The notes beneath the pieces are model-generated. The model had not been told where the DNA came from, searched no databases, and saw nothing but the letters and a program-made list of their open reading frames with translations. The translations under genes and the position numbers were made by a program. Below, piece by piece: positions 46,570-58,448 of a stretch of 64,000 nucleotides of DNA (positions within the stretch are counted from its first letter, which is position 1; the number at the start of each line of letters is the position of its first letter). Source of the stretch: Apostichopus japonicus (lineage: Eukaryota; Echinodermata; Holothuroidea; Aspidochirotida; Stichopodidae); assembly GCF_037975245.1 (NCBI RefSeq), contig NC_092579.1, positions 18,934,678 through 18,998,677 of the forward strand, read 5' to 3'.

Positions 46570-46662
46570 CCTTTTTTTTTTTTTTTTTTTCCGAGAAATC
46601 TCCGAAAAATTTTTTTTTTTCGAGAAATCTCCGAGACCTGAAGCTGTGAAAACTAAATCAAA
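46570..46662 (-). other. DIRS leader next to ORF1 start
   Basis: Two T-rich runs (A-rich on the coding strand) separate duplicated CGAGAAATCTCCGA words (about 46592 and 46620), just upstream of the ORF1 ATG. Confidence 0.6.
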
Positions 46663-46664
46663 AA

Positions 46665-46871
46665 CAGTTACTTTACTGCAGAATGAAAACGTACACGGCT
46701 GCTGTACGTGAACAGCAAGAAATTCGTATCTAAACCAGTACGAAAAATAAACAAGGCAGTTACTTTACTGCAAAGGGAAAACGTACACGACTGCTGTACG
46801 AAAACAGTATGAAGAACTAAACAAAGCAGTTACTTAACTGCAAGTAAGCCCACGTACACGACTGCTGTACG
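46665..46871 (-). repeat. Three leader repeats, each with two palindromes
   Basis: Units at about 46665, 46756 and 46826 each contain a GCAGTTACTTAACTGC-type palindrome. About 12 bp later comes a CGTACACGACTGCTGTACG-type palindrome. The unit period shrinks from 91 to 70 bp. It lies in the untranslated leader between the right ITR and ORF1 of the DIRS element. Confidence 0.85.
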
Positions 46872-47135
46872 TGGAAGTAAATAAACGCTAGGGGAACGCT
46901 ACACTAAGGTGCGGGCCTAGCCACGCTACGTGAACCACGTTCACGAGGTAAACCAAAAAAACGTTCGAAAATCACGAAAGAAAAAACGTTTCAAAGACAA
47001 AAAGCAGTTCAAACGTGCAGGACGTTGAATAGATGAAAAAGAATTACAAAAACAACGATAAACTTTAGACGAAGTAATTGAAATCTTAGGATTTAGTGAG
47101 AGCAATAAGAGAGCGATACTTGCGTAACAGCTGGC

Positions 47136-47230
47136 AATTACGGAAGGGAGATGGCCACACTTACATACAGACAAATTGCCAGATGCTAGAGCGAGGTTAA
47201 TACGGTAATGCATAGGTTATATGAGGTGAG
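47136..47230 (-). repeat. DIRS right inverted terminal repeat, 95 bp
   Basis: The exact reverse complement of 41165-41259. The outer 20 bp (47231-47250, ending GAATTC) are unique to this end and reappear in the ICR. Confidence 0.95.
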
Positions 47231-47250
47231 GGAGTACGCGCTGTGAATTC

Positions 47251-47568
47251 ATACAACTATTAATGCTGCATGAATGCAGTAAAGTAAACCAACATATTAG
47301 TTGATAGTTAATCTTGTTGCAGGAGGTAATATTTTGCATACCCACCCATTGCAGTTAGTGTAATTTTTCTCCAACTGAGGGGAATATAATAAACAACAGC
47401 CTGGCTTTACTTTTTTCGGATGTTACAGTGCTTAAGAGTGAGCAGTGACTAAGTTTATTACAACTGTCTCTTCTGTCTGACTGCAGTACTTATTAAAAAC
47501 ATGAACAACTTAATTTTTGTTGCAGGAGGTATTATTTTGCACACGCAGCCATTGCAGTTTTTTTAAAG
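47251..47568. repeat. Diverged tandem repeat holding the DIRS target and an uninterrupted copy
   Basis: The right flank (47251-47356) aligns with 47458-47559. Shared blocks are TACAAC, TTGTTGCAGGAGGTA, ATTTTGCA and CATTGCAGTT. The second copy is preceded by GTGACTAAGT (47445-47454), which is also the left flank of the element (41113-41122). The second copy therefore represents an uninterrupted target site. Confidence 0.75.
47526..47568 (+). other. Candidate + strand exon 1 (unidentified)
   Basis: Acceptor TTTTTGTTGCAG, then RYYFAHAAIAVFLK in one open frame, then AAG and a GTATGC donor, phase 0 out. It is one copy of a local repeat. The other copy has an in-frame TAA, so this may be coincidence. 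I do not recognise the peptide. Confidence 0.2.
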
Positions 47569-47823
47569 GTATGCTGTATTGGCCCCAATATGCTAGATAT
47601 ACAAATATGGTCACCTTTGGTCAAAATTCTTAAACTGTTTTTATTACAACCTTCGAGGAAATTGTCCTCACTGGGACATTCAGTCATCTTGATGTGTGTT
47701 CCTTAAAAATGTCTGAGAACAATTTGGAGAGTAAAGACCTCTAGGAAAGTACTTTTTGACAACTTCTATCAATTATAGCCTGTAATAATTTGGGGCCTAT
47801 ACTGACTACCTTTAATTTCTCAG

Positions 47824-47926
47824 CTATTAAATAAAGCTGTGGAAAGGAGTCTCCTAGCTTCCCTGTCAGTGCAGGAGTCCAACGATAACATCTTTTTTGT
47901 TCTACAACACAAATTTGAAATGTATG
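47824..47926 (+). other. Candidate + strand exon 2 (unidentified)
   Basis: Acceptor TTTAATTTCTCAG and consensus donor GTGAGT flank 34 open codons, LLNKAVERSLLASLSVQESN then DNIFFVLQHKFEMY, with coding-like composition. The entry phase (0) fits the exit of the segment at 47526-47568, and the exit phase (1) fits the entry of 48167. The family is not recognised. It is antisense to STX8 and could be a nested gene, a pseudogene or chance. Confidence 0.35.
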
Positions 47927-48166
47927 GTGAGTACTTGATGGGGGTACTTGCTCTTATCTGATGAGGTTTGTCTCACACCTTGTCACCTGATAAATACATA
48001 TATTTTGACATTCTGTCAGGCTATTAAATATTTATAGTCAGTATTTCTATGATTTATCCAAACAACCCACTAGCAAGAAAAACTGTCATTAGATTTGATA
48101 TCTAAAATATACTGGCTTTAAACATGCCAACTTTCAGTTCCATTTAACTTCTCTTTTTTTCTGTAG

Positions 48167-48237
48167 CCAGAAGTATTAGAAACAAGGTCACCGGCCTTCA
48201 CAGCTTTAACTTTCAGTTCTGTAGAAATAATATTTGA
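48167..48237 (+). other. Candidate + strand terminal exon 3 (unidentified)
   Basis: A strong acceptor, TTCTCTTTTTTTCTGTAG. CC completes Ala with the preceding segment, and the frame reads RSIRNKVTGLHSFNFQFC, RNNI, TGA. It is the third member of a phase-compatible chain but has no known domain. Confidence 0.3.
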
Positions 48238-48239
48238 AG

Positions 48240-51200
48240 GGTATGAAACTGAGAAGGGCGATATTGCTTGGAAAGCCCTGAAGACAACCAAATGTTGGAC
48301 AAATTGAGAGTGATGGACTTATAGGTGAATTATTGGTTATCTGGGACTTTTTAATGCACTGGTGGGCACCCCACTGAGGAGAGGATAGAATATACCTCCC
48401 TTCCTCGAGGTGTTAACAGGACCAAAAGTGCAAAGATAGGAAGTGGAAATGAGGGGAAAAAAGAAGAGATAGGAAATAAAATACAATCCCAAGCATTCAC
48501 ACTCGAGATGTGTTCTGATATTGTGTGTAGTTGGTCGCATTCAATTGCGATAATGGGGGCATATCCAAGTTGCCCATGTCCACTGATGTCCGAATGGAAA
48601 AGAGGTATAAAGCCAGTTTGTCAGACCTGCCACAGCCCTTCCAAAGTTTTATAATGCAGTAATCGGATAAACGTCACGTAAGGACGTCATTTAGAAACTC
48701 GAGCGATAACAGAATGGAAGTATGTTGCAAACACAGACGGACATGAGAAACAAGTGACCTGACCGTTTTCAGGTTAGCATGAATTTAGAGGATGAGGCAA
48801 ACAGCTGCTGTCTCTCCCAATTACCATCACTTGTATTAATTAATTAACCAGACCACCACATGAACCAGAATATATGATCCAGACCATATCACATGACTGA
48901 AAACAATATTTTTAGGAGAGAACGATATTTTTTTCACTTTCATCACAATTTAAGGGATTTACAAAAGTCGTACTTCACTGATATACTTTCAGCCATTAAA
49001 TAAAAGTTAAAGATGGCACATTTTTACTGAACGGTCACATTCTATCATTTGAAAGTTTATAAGGTTTTTATTTCCCTTTATCAACTGATAGACAGGGGTA
49101 TCCAGCGCCCGGACTATATTATATTTCATTGCGAGAGATTTACAGGACATGTTCTTCCAACCGATAGAGACCCAAATTTTAATATTTGATAAATTTCAAT
49201 ACACATTCCTTCTCCTCCCTTCCCCCTTGGCCATACATAACCTGGTGTCATCTTCAAGAACAGAAAACATAACCCGAAAAAACAAACAGAAAGGTCAGGG
49301 ATATGGCCACTCCTTTTCACAATAGCCCTTGGCTTGACCACAAACCAAAACAGTTAAGACTTGGAGCAAGCATTACCATGGGAATTTTGCATTAAAGAGT
49401 CTGTGTGTGAACAACAGCGCATGTGAATAATGGTTGCTTGATCATCAAATATTTAATTGAGTAATAAAGTTAGTTTAAAATTCATTAATTGTGCACTCAA
49501 ATTGTCAAAATATTACAAGGTTTTAACAAATCATTTGTTGGTTTTTTTTCCCTCCTGATTACATCTCAGTGCCTAGGATAGTATATTTCACCTTACAGGA
49601 GGTTCCCTTTATTGTTTAAACTGTCAATAACCTGCAATTCTATTTCTGAAAGTTTCCTTCAAAATAGCCTCAAGAAAAAGTTCTGAAACCTTTTTCTTCC
49701 CGTTTTTGCTACTGTTTTTTCCGTACTATATTTCAAAATATGAAACTTAGTGATAAAGATGAAAATATGATGTGATGAAAATATAGTTAATTTCTAGTCA
49801 GTATTGCAGTATTACAGATGGAAGATGAGGGATTACAAATTTATGATGACTTCTTCCATACTTAAGGTAAATCTTCAAGGTTGAATTCCCAAAAATTTGG
49901 TATTTTCAGGGATTCTTAAGAAGGGGAGATTTCTCATAAAAGCAATTAGCAATCAAGTATGAAAAGTTTGCAAAGCATTATGCCGAAATTTAATTAAAAG
50001 ACTTAACTTATTCGTCCAAAGTCTTTGCTGGATATTAGCAGGCCGCGTCTTACAAAAGCCAATTTACAAATGGACAGAGAGATATTAAGATCAATATTCC
50101 TTGACAGACAGACATTGCTAGGCTGCAGTTTGGATTTAAACCCATTGATAAATCCAGAGATGACTACTGCATATGTAACATATTTCCAAGCCTTCTGTTT
50201 ATTATCCTAGTGAAGGTCAACTGCAACTACCCCATATTCCTAGCTAGGTGTAGACAGAAATTTGTCTCTTGTTTAAAGCCTGAGGTCAGGAGTCAGATGC
50301 ATCAACAACCCCAAAAAAAAGTTCTTCTTTTTTTTTTTACTAGAAATATTGAGAAATGACAGTATTTGTAAATGACAGTTATTGAGACAGTCTAATCTCT
50401 CATTTACTTTTCAAAATGGTCAAATATTTTGAACTTTTGAAAGTTTACAGTATATGGCTGTAGGTCAGGGTTCTCAATAGGCCTGTGCAAGGGGAGGGGG
50501 GAGGGATGAGAGATGCCAGGGGTCAAATATGGCCAGTGAAACATTTGGATCAGATGTGACAGAGATAAAGATCAGCTAATGATCTTCCACTAATTGATCT
50601 AGGCCCTACTGATTTTTTCCCTGTATATAGCCCATGCTCGGTAAGGTGACATTTTGAGTCCGTCTGGTCCTCAGCTCTAACCAGTATTTTTTTTTACCTG
50701 GCCCTGTTAGATAATAATCTGGGAACCCTGCTATTTAGTTAACAACAAAACACCCTCCCTACCCTCACCCCACCCCCCCCCCCTTAACCTGGCTTACCAA
50801 ATTATGAACAATCACACATGTGTTTCCGCATTGCACATCTACTGTACTTTCTGATCAAAAGAGACATCAGCAGAGGTAATTAGTGGAGGTCAGAGTTGGG
50901 CAGGGGAACGGAGATCCCGTCAATGGTCTGATATTGGAATGGAAAGGGGAGGGGGTGGGGGGTGGGAGGGGGGTCAGATCAATGTTTAATGTTGTTGAAA
51001 ATTGCCGCCCGTGGTGGTACTGTGCCTTTGTGGAAACACTGCCGTGAAAACTATTGGACCAGGACCCCGGCCCTTAGGGAAATAGTTGGGATACAAACTA
51101 TTGAGAAGTGGTAGATAGTGAGCAAAAATTGACACAAACAATCCATCACAGTTGTCACACCTATGCCAGGCCCCAATACTGCGTGAAAACTTTTAACAGT

Positions 51201-52220
51201 GTTGGAATTTGAATTTCCAATGATGACATAAAAACGACATAAATGGAAAGAGGTTAACATTTGGCCACTTCAAGTCATACTCTAATTCGGAAAAATTGGT
51301 TAATATACAGCATTATATACAAGCAGGACAGGTCAATATACTATACACAAAGTCACATTGTTTTATATCCTCTATGAATCTTTAATGATCGCCATTATTC
51401 CGTTCGTTATTTTGATGTAAATCCGACGACGAGCTATCAAGGTTCAATTTTAATCTGCAATTATTGAGTTTGATTTATCACAGCAAGACATTGCCAAGCT
51501 TCTCCGGGTTGTACCAAAGTCATGTCATAATAATCCATTGTCCGGAAGGTGCGGGGGGGGGGGCGGGGGAGTGGGGAGAGGCGGGAAGGTATGTGCGCTA
51601 TCCCATGAAGTCATTCCAACGATATTTTTGCATCACTTCCAGAGAGAGGCAAAAGAATGAATCCTCTCTTGTGAGTCTTGTCAAAACACCACTCAAGTTC
51701 ACCGTCTATAACTTGTTAACAAGTTTTAATGGACCACCGTGTTTGTGACATATGGCTCCACCAGCATTCCATTACCCTCAAAAAAGAAAAAAAAAAGGGG
51801 GGGGTAAAAGAAAGACAGCTCAACAAAAAAACAAAAACAAATTTTTTTTTTCTCCAAGGGATGTTTTCATCAAAGAGATGACTGCTCAGGCATTAAAATG
51901 TCAGTTAGCAGGTTTTGGCACTCTACTTGGCTGTCAACATGCAACGTAAACTCTGAAAGTAGATGACAAGGAATTAGCCGAGGAACAGTTTGCATCAATC
52001 ATAAGCGAGCTTGACACCTACCAAAAACAAAAGCAATAGAGCATTTACTCACTTTCTGGAATATATGAGGGAACTTCTAAAAACACACGGGTTATTTTTG
52101 CCGAAATGGTTAAAATATCCGGTCGATTGATTATCTCTGGATAGATGCGACAATCTTACAAGAATTTTATTTTTATACTGTCACTGCTGGACAGGTTTTC
52201 TTTTCCTCATTAAAACATTT
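48240..52220. other. STX8 intron or upstream DNA, no gene recognised
   Basis: AT-rich with G-rich runs (50490, 50760, 50945, 51551). Short open frames such as 50025-50210 (+) lack splice support. I see nothing definite. Confidence 0.6.
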
Positions 52221-52223
52221 TAG

Positions 52224-52350
52224 ACAATGACCTTTTTTACCATCCTGCCGAAGGTCAGACAGTAACTCAAAGAACTATCACTTATTACGCTGTAGGGAAG
52301 TCATTTCTGAAGTGTTTGTCAAAGTTAGAATGTTTAGAGCGACCAAAAAG
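52224..52350 (+). other. Candidate + strand internal exon (unidentified)
   Basis: Between AAAACATTTTAG and a GTAAGC donor lie 41 open codons: NDLFYHPAEGQTVTQRTITY then YAVGKSFLKCLSKLECLERPK. Composition is coding-like and both splice signals are good. No partner exon with matching phase was found and I recognise no family. Chance remains likely. Confidence 0.28.
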
Positions 52351-53092
52351 GTAAGCCTAAAACAAGAAAGGAGATTAGTTTGGTCATGGAGGTAAAAAAC
52401 AGTTTTTACCTCCATGGTTTGGTGCAAACCAAGATTTAAAACCTTCCTAAGTAGAAAACACGCAGAAGAATGACAGACAAGTTGATCACAGAATAAATTT
52501 TTTGACCAGGCAGAATCATCACCTTTCTGGATTCACGGTTCTACAAACAGGAAATTGTGGTTGCTAAATGTCTGGCAGAGGCAAATCCATATAAAATGGG
52601 GGAGGGGGGGGGTTGTTCATATCCACTGAGACAAATGCAACAAAGACAATGGAAAAAAAAACAGAAGAAAAAACCAACGTATGCATTGTAAAAGAAATGT
52701 GAGATAGGATATACTGGGCCAGGACATAAAAGTCAGGAAATACAGTGAAATACTGTATGGTTTATGGTAATAAAAAAATTGCCGGAACAATGGCAAATAA
52801 TGATATTAAATATTTTTACAAGCATTTTTTTTGGTTTTATTTTGAATGTTCTTCAATATAAAATACAAAAAGTGGTCGAACATATTGAGCTAAAAAAGTT
52901 GGCCTTACTTTGTAGTCCATCTCTTAGAATTGCTTTCTGACCACTCTCTGGGTTACACCTTATGTAAATTGGGGGTTTGACCCCTGGCTACAGGGTAGTT
53001 GCAAGCTATGTGAAAGATGAGCTGATAAAACTACCTCCAATGTATTTTATAAAGCTGTCATGCTTTCAGTAGTATATGATGACTAACACACG

Positions 53093-53190
53093 AATAGTGT
53101 TCGTACATCACTCCAAAGAATGTAAGATCACGTAAATGTCTATGAATACAAGTTACATACTGTTACGTACTGTTACCATATGACCTTTTG
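53093..53190. repeat. Local duplication, copy A
   Basis: Shares the TGTAAGATCACGTAAATG, CTATGA and CTGTTA blocks with 53494-53598, about 400 bp to the right. The copies are diverged. Confidence 0.65.
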
Positions 53191-53493
53191 CAAAATACCC
53201 CCTCATGGTGTAAAACTTCAAACTAGCTTATTTCTGCATTCTGTTGCTATCTGTTTTGGTATATAACAGTTGTGGGTCATTATGCTGTTTCAGTTTGTGA
53301 CAATTTTCTCCAAAAATAATTTAACTTAAGCTAACATTCCATAGTCAAAGATTATCTATTGAATAATTTCTTCCTTTATAAACTTTTCAATTTTGAGTGA
53401 TCTGAATGTTAATATGTAATGTATATGTTTATAATGATTACACTGTTAGAATGTTTTATGCTGTGATATTTTACAATAGTAAATGTTCCCTAA

Positions 53494-53598
53494 CATATGA
53501 TTAGTGTACATAAATACATGATCTGCATAGATTGTAGGATCACATAAATGCCTATGATTAATAAAAGTTTCATAGGGCTCTGTTACAAAAATTGACCA
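53494..53598. repeat. Local duplication, copy B
   Basis: TGTAGGATCACATAAATG, CCTATGATTA and CTGTTA occur in the same order as in copy A. Confidence 0.65.
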
Positions 53599-56500
53599 AT
53601 TATGAACCAATGCTGTAAAATTATCTTAAAAACAACATGACGTTAGTGGAACTGAGTTTTACCCACAGTACAGCCAATGCAAAAATTTTAGAGCCATTGG
53701 TTTGGCCACTGAACAATTCTCATAAATCCTACTCAAGTGCTGAAATGATAAAAATTATTTCTTTCAAATATACATTTCAAAGTTGCAATTATTTGATGAA
53801 GCTTCGTACAATGATCGCTTACCCAAATGAAAGAAATTTGCTCTGCGCTCATCTTCCTAAAGTGCATGGGAAGCAATCAATCACTTGATTGTAGCAAAAA
53901 TGAAACCTGATACGCTGATGAAATCTCTTACTTGTTCCAGCCATGTAGGCGCTCTCTGCTACAGTGCATGAGGTCATTCACCTATCAAATTCATCCTAAA
54001 TCCTTATTGTAATTATTCCCCTAAAAGACCTAGGAAGTCTTGAAGGCAAGCAGCTTTGTTACGGTGGGGGACGGGGATGTGGGGGGGGAGGGATGGGAAG
54101 GTGTGGAATTGATCTTCCGATTCAACACGAAAGGTAGAGCTCTAAAGGTTTTTTTTTTTTGTAAGCGCGGGGAGGGGGGAATGTTTTACCAACCATCTTG
54201 TGAAGTATTCCTCAATGTTAAGATTACAAATTAATCAAGTTACTGCACAAAGTAAATCTATTAAAAGATTAAACTTATCAAATTGGTTTCTTCTGTTATC
54301 ATTTATCACAAATCTTTGGATATAGAAAAGAACGTGTTTTATAATTTAATTAGAAAGTGTAACATGGTTGTAACGGACCGTAGTGGATGATTGTCATGCT
54401 AGAATGGGACAGATATTGGAAAACATGTGGCCCTTAATAGTTCTCAAATTGAAAACTGTATTTATCATGAGGGTGAGGAACAGTGAATGATGTAAGAAAG
54501 AAGACTCCAGGAACCTTAACTAACTTAAAATGCAACAAAACGATTTCTATATATGAAGATAGAAACTTGCCCATAGCAAAAAGTTACAGACAGTTTGGGT
54601 AAACTAGAATGAGAAGGAGAGGGGGCGGTAGACCAGAATGCATCAGAATACTCCAGAGGAGGACAGTACTTAGTGGTCACGAGATCACTCTAAACAGGGT
54701 AGTATGGGTAAATTGCAAAGAGGCAGTTAAGAGAGGAAGCTAAGCTCCATTCTTCAGGGAACATGGTAGACCACTAAATTATTTCACTAATCTTTTAATA
54801 TCCTTTGAAGTGTTGCAAAAACAACAACAAAAACGGCTCTTTAGAAAGTAGTCCAAATGATGAAGTTTCATTTTGATTGCACTTGGGTATGTCAAAGCAC
54901 TAGTGCGATGGTTGTGTAAAGGCAGGTGAGGAACGATGGTACATATTGATGACAAATCTACCAAGATTCCACATAAAGGCATTTTAATGGATACAGCACT
55001 GCCTTAAAATTGGAAAATGAAAATAGATGACAAAAGGTGTAAACTTCATATTATCAACAAGTCAATTTGACATTACATTTTTATGTCTGGCTTTGAAAAT
55101 TGAATTAATCGATTAAAGAACCCTGGCTGCGAGAAATTCTACTTTCCATTCTTTGAATGGATTTGTAATGATTGAAAACTTATTCCATATACACACTCAA
55201 GAGTTAAAACCAGTAAACTGAGAAATTATTCAGCTCTCGATTATATTATAGGAACGAGACGGTCTGATGAACAGCAAAGAATTGAAACGATTGTGAGAGA
55301 CTCGGTAAAGATAATAAGTCTTGCAGACGGAAGGGGAAAGAAACCCATCAGAATAATTAACCTATCAATGCAGACTTACTTGAGGGAAGAGATAAGGCCC
55401 CGAGGGAGAGATACGGGGCCCCCCGAGCGATTTCATGTTTGACATTCTGCTTAACGGTAAAACCAAAATAGACTCGCAGGGCGGGCGTGGAAACCGGAGA
55501 CAATGTCAACTCTCATGATAATCTACTCAAACATTTTATGAAATTTGAGAAATTGGTCAATTTGATAAAAGGAGAATATGACAAGAAGCATTAAAGATGA
55601 TTATGAAAAGTGAGAAAAGAAGGTTAGAAAGAAAGAAAAGAAAAGAAAAAAAAACTTGTGAAAACTGACCACAAAATGGGTTTCCTAGTGACACTGACCC
55701 ATGGATGGGGTCATGTACTAAGAAAAACATAACAAAAAAATTAGGTGTCAATGTATGGCAAAATTATGGGAAGGCTATTGTACCTAAATTGATTGGATGG
55801 AAATGTGAGCTCTGAGTGCCTTGAGGCATAATCATAAGCTTTCCAGGCAATCTTCAAAGAATTAAAAAGTTGCAGGCTTGAATTATTGACAAAGAAGGAC
55901 ACTTTGGTATTAACAAGTCATGTAGCTAATAGGTACAGTAGATTGGAGAGTGCATATATGTAGAGTTGGAGACAGGTAAGAGACTGAAAAGAAAGGTTAA
56001 ATTTCTCTCTTTTTCCTTTCTCTAAATTCAAGAAGATGCACATTTTCAATGTTTCCTTTTGTCTCAAAGGAGTTGCTACATCATAAATCACAACAAAACA
56101 TTCAGCAACTTTCAGAGCCATTTTTTACAGTTTAAGAGAAATTTTTATTTGTGAATACCTGATACTGCATTATTATTAAACATGGGGCCTCCAAATAAAA
56201 TTTCATAGCAATGGTTTTCACTGAGCACTGACCCTTGGTTTGACCCCTGCCTCCCCTCTTCCCATCCCTCTCCAACCCCAGGGAAAAATATCAAAAATGG
56301 TCCTGAGGTCCCTTAAATTTGTTATCTCAGATACCACAGCAATAATCCATGCTAAATTGGCAAGGTTTACAAAAAAAAAACAGAATCTCAACCAAGATTA
56401 CCCATTTTTAAAAGTCACCAATGTAGGTACTCTTGCTGACATTTAGGCAAATAGACTTAAATGGACCTTTTACAAGGCTATATTGAGATTTAAACCTCTG

Positions 56501-58428
56501 GCGTCCATTGATGGTCACTGGAGCGAATGCGGAGACATTCATTCTTTGCATCTGTAACAGTATTCATGAAATTGAATTCACTGCATACCATTTTTTTGAT
56601 CATTCATTACAAATTTGAGATTTCAAAAGGCAGGCTTTTGCTGGAAGCTTAGTTTACAACTCTGAAGTTAATCTTTTTAAACTGTTACTATTTATAACTT
56701 ACTTCTCCTAAACTTTAAGGTTATACCTGCTTTTTCTAATTTCCCACAATCAGGGGAACAACCAACATTTCTTGTTATGGAAGAGAGAGGGGAGCTAAGT
56801 TGTATGATCATGTGAGAGGGCTATGGGGGGGGGGCGGGAAGTAGGGGATAAAATGGACGGTACTTAAATGCAAAATGATGCTATATTTTGCATATTTTTG
56901 AACAATGTTGAAGAACGTCCAACTGTTCAGATTTAATGTACTGCACATTTAAGATACATTTTTTTGTTCTGTACTTTAGGATTTATGTTTGTAATATTGT
57001 CTGTCAGTGGGATGAGTGGGGGGGGAGGGTCGGTGTTTGAATCCCCTCGATAATTTACTGGGAGGGGTAGCTGATGCACGGAGAAGTATTCATAGTTGCG
57101 CCCTGACCATAATTTGTCTTGTAGCATTCCAAACGCTGTTTTTATTTCCCGGTCTCTTTGACAACAATTCACTAGCTCGAAATAAAATAGAAGTAATGAT
57201 CCCATTCAAAATGAGGAATTTTTGGTTTAATTAGTAATTTATTTTGCCCAAACATGTGTCACACAGCTAGTAGACAGTCTCATCTGTTAGAAAGGTTGTT
57301 TTTATACACACATCAGAACCGAGTGTATGACTTACGACAAAAAGACAGAAAAAAGACGAAAAAGACCGCCGATATCTGTCAGCGCTCGCTGCAAAAGGAG
57401 TAAATGAAATACGTAAACATTTTTCCTCTGGAAAGACTGTGGGTAGATTTTTAGACCTTTTAAAATTACTGTAAGTACTGTATAAGTATTAACACAGTGC
57501 TCGAAGCCAATATCAGGGGGGCTGGCTGCCTCTTCTTTGGTAGAGTGTCGCTCCCGCTAGTACGCACAGATGTCTCTGGGTTTTGTTTCTCTTTGAGAGT
57601 TCCACGGAGGCTCCTCTCTTTGGATACAAAAACACAAGGTCAATGCTCGATAGAATCTAACTGGCTGATGCAAGAAACCACCGGAGGCAAGATGAATTGT
57701 TGATGGGATAATCAGACAATTGCTTAAATATTTATGGCTTTTACAATGTATCTAAATTTATCCTCTGAAAGGTTGTTAAGGCAACAACTATTGAAAAAAA
57801 AAAACTTCACAAAACTAGTCATGTTTCTTGTAGCAATTCTTTCATTTTCTTTTTTTTCCTTCTTCTTTTTCTTAAATTCAGCATTCAGTGCTTGATCAAA
57901 CCTGGAAAACTCAAATGAAGGATCAAGAGGGGGGGGGGGGGGAGGGGGGAGGCAAGGCAATCTTTTTTCATGGCAAATTAGAAAATGGTGTTTGACTTTC
58001 CACTGAAACTGAGGGGCACCAGTGAATATTTTTTTACTTTTCAAAAGGGCATCAAGTCAATTTTCAGGGAATTTGAAAGGGCACCTAGCCATTTTCTTGC
58101 CCTAATGTGAGAGAAACTATAATCCGTACTTTTCCTCGCAATTATAAAATGCTTTTGACCTAGGTACGAACTCAAAACCTTGTCAATAAGAAAAAAAAAA
58201 AGAGGGAGCGTGACTCAAGCGATTATTCACTCTAAACCTGAATTGCACGACAGCAGACGGATAATGAACTAAACTTTATACGATGCACAATTTGGGTAAA
58301 AACAAAAGAAATAACTCAATCCAAAGCATCTGAAACGGATCACTTTGAGTGTATCGTTTGAAATTCTTGACCGATAATTCAGAGTCGATGGTTACTCCGT
58401 TTATACTCCTCGAAAGACAGAAGAAAAA

Positions 58429-58448
58429 GAAGAAGAAGAAGAAGAAGT
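58429..58448. repeat. (GAA)n microsatellite
   Basis: About six to seven uninterrupted AAG/GAA triplets. Confidence 0.9.

Larger units (their letters stand above)
41123..47250 (-). mobile_element. Complete DIRS-type tyrosine-recombinase retrotransposon
   Basis: A 6.1-kb element transcribed on the minus strand, the same direction as STX8. Its coding order is Gag-like ORF, overlapping reverse transcriptase/RNase H/methyltransferase-like ORF, and overlapping tyrosine recombinase ORF. It has 95-bp identical inverted terminal repeats and an internal complementary region (41600-41697) that joins the sequences of both outer ends. This is the DIRS1 hallmark. All catalytic motifs are intact and no stop interrupts the ORFs, so it is young and possibly active. 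TTC stands at both ends (41123-41125, 47248-47250), and no longer target duplication is seen, as expected for recombinase-mediated integration. GC content is clearly higher than in the host DNA. Confidence 0.96.

Noticed and set aside
41195-46711. Many + strand frames of 70-160 codons across the DIRS element
   Set aside because: They are shadows of the GC-rich minus-strand ORFs, with no domains.
47824-48237. Resemblance of the candidate + strand peptide (Y...IR.KV..L) to the TFIIS central domain
   Set aside because: The diagnostic NLKD-type motif and the zinc ribbon are absent, and the match is too short to name a family.
53921-53975. Possible minus-strand STX8 exon reading NDLMHCSRERL before a GTAAG donor
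   Set aside because: Weak acceptor, an in-frame stop immediately upstream and only a superficial match to the STX8 DLVTRERL segment.
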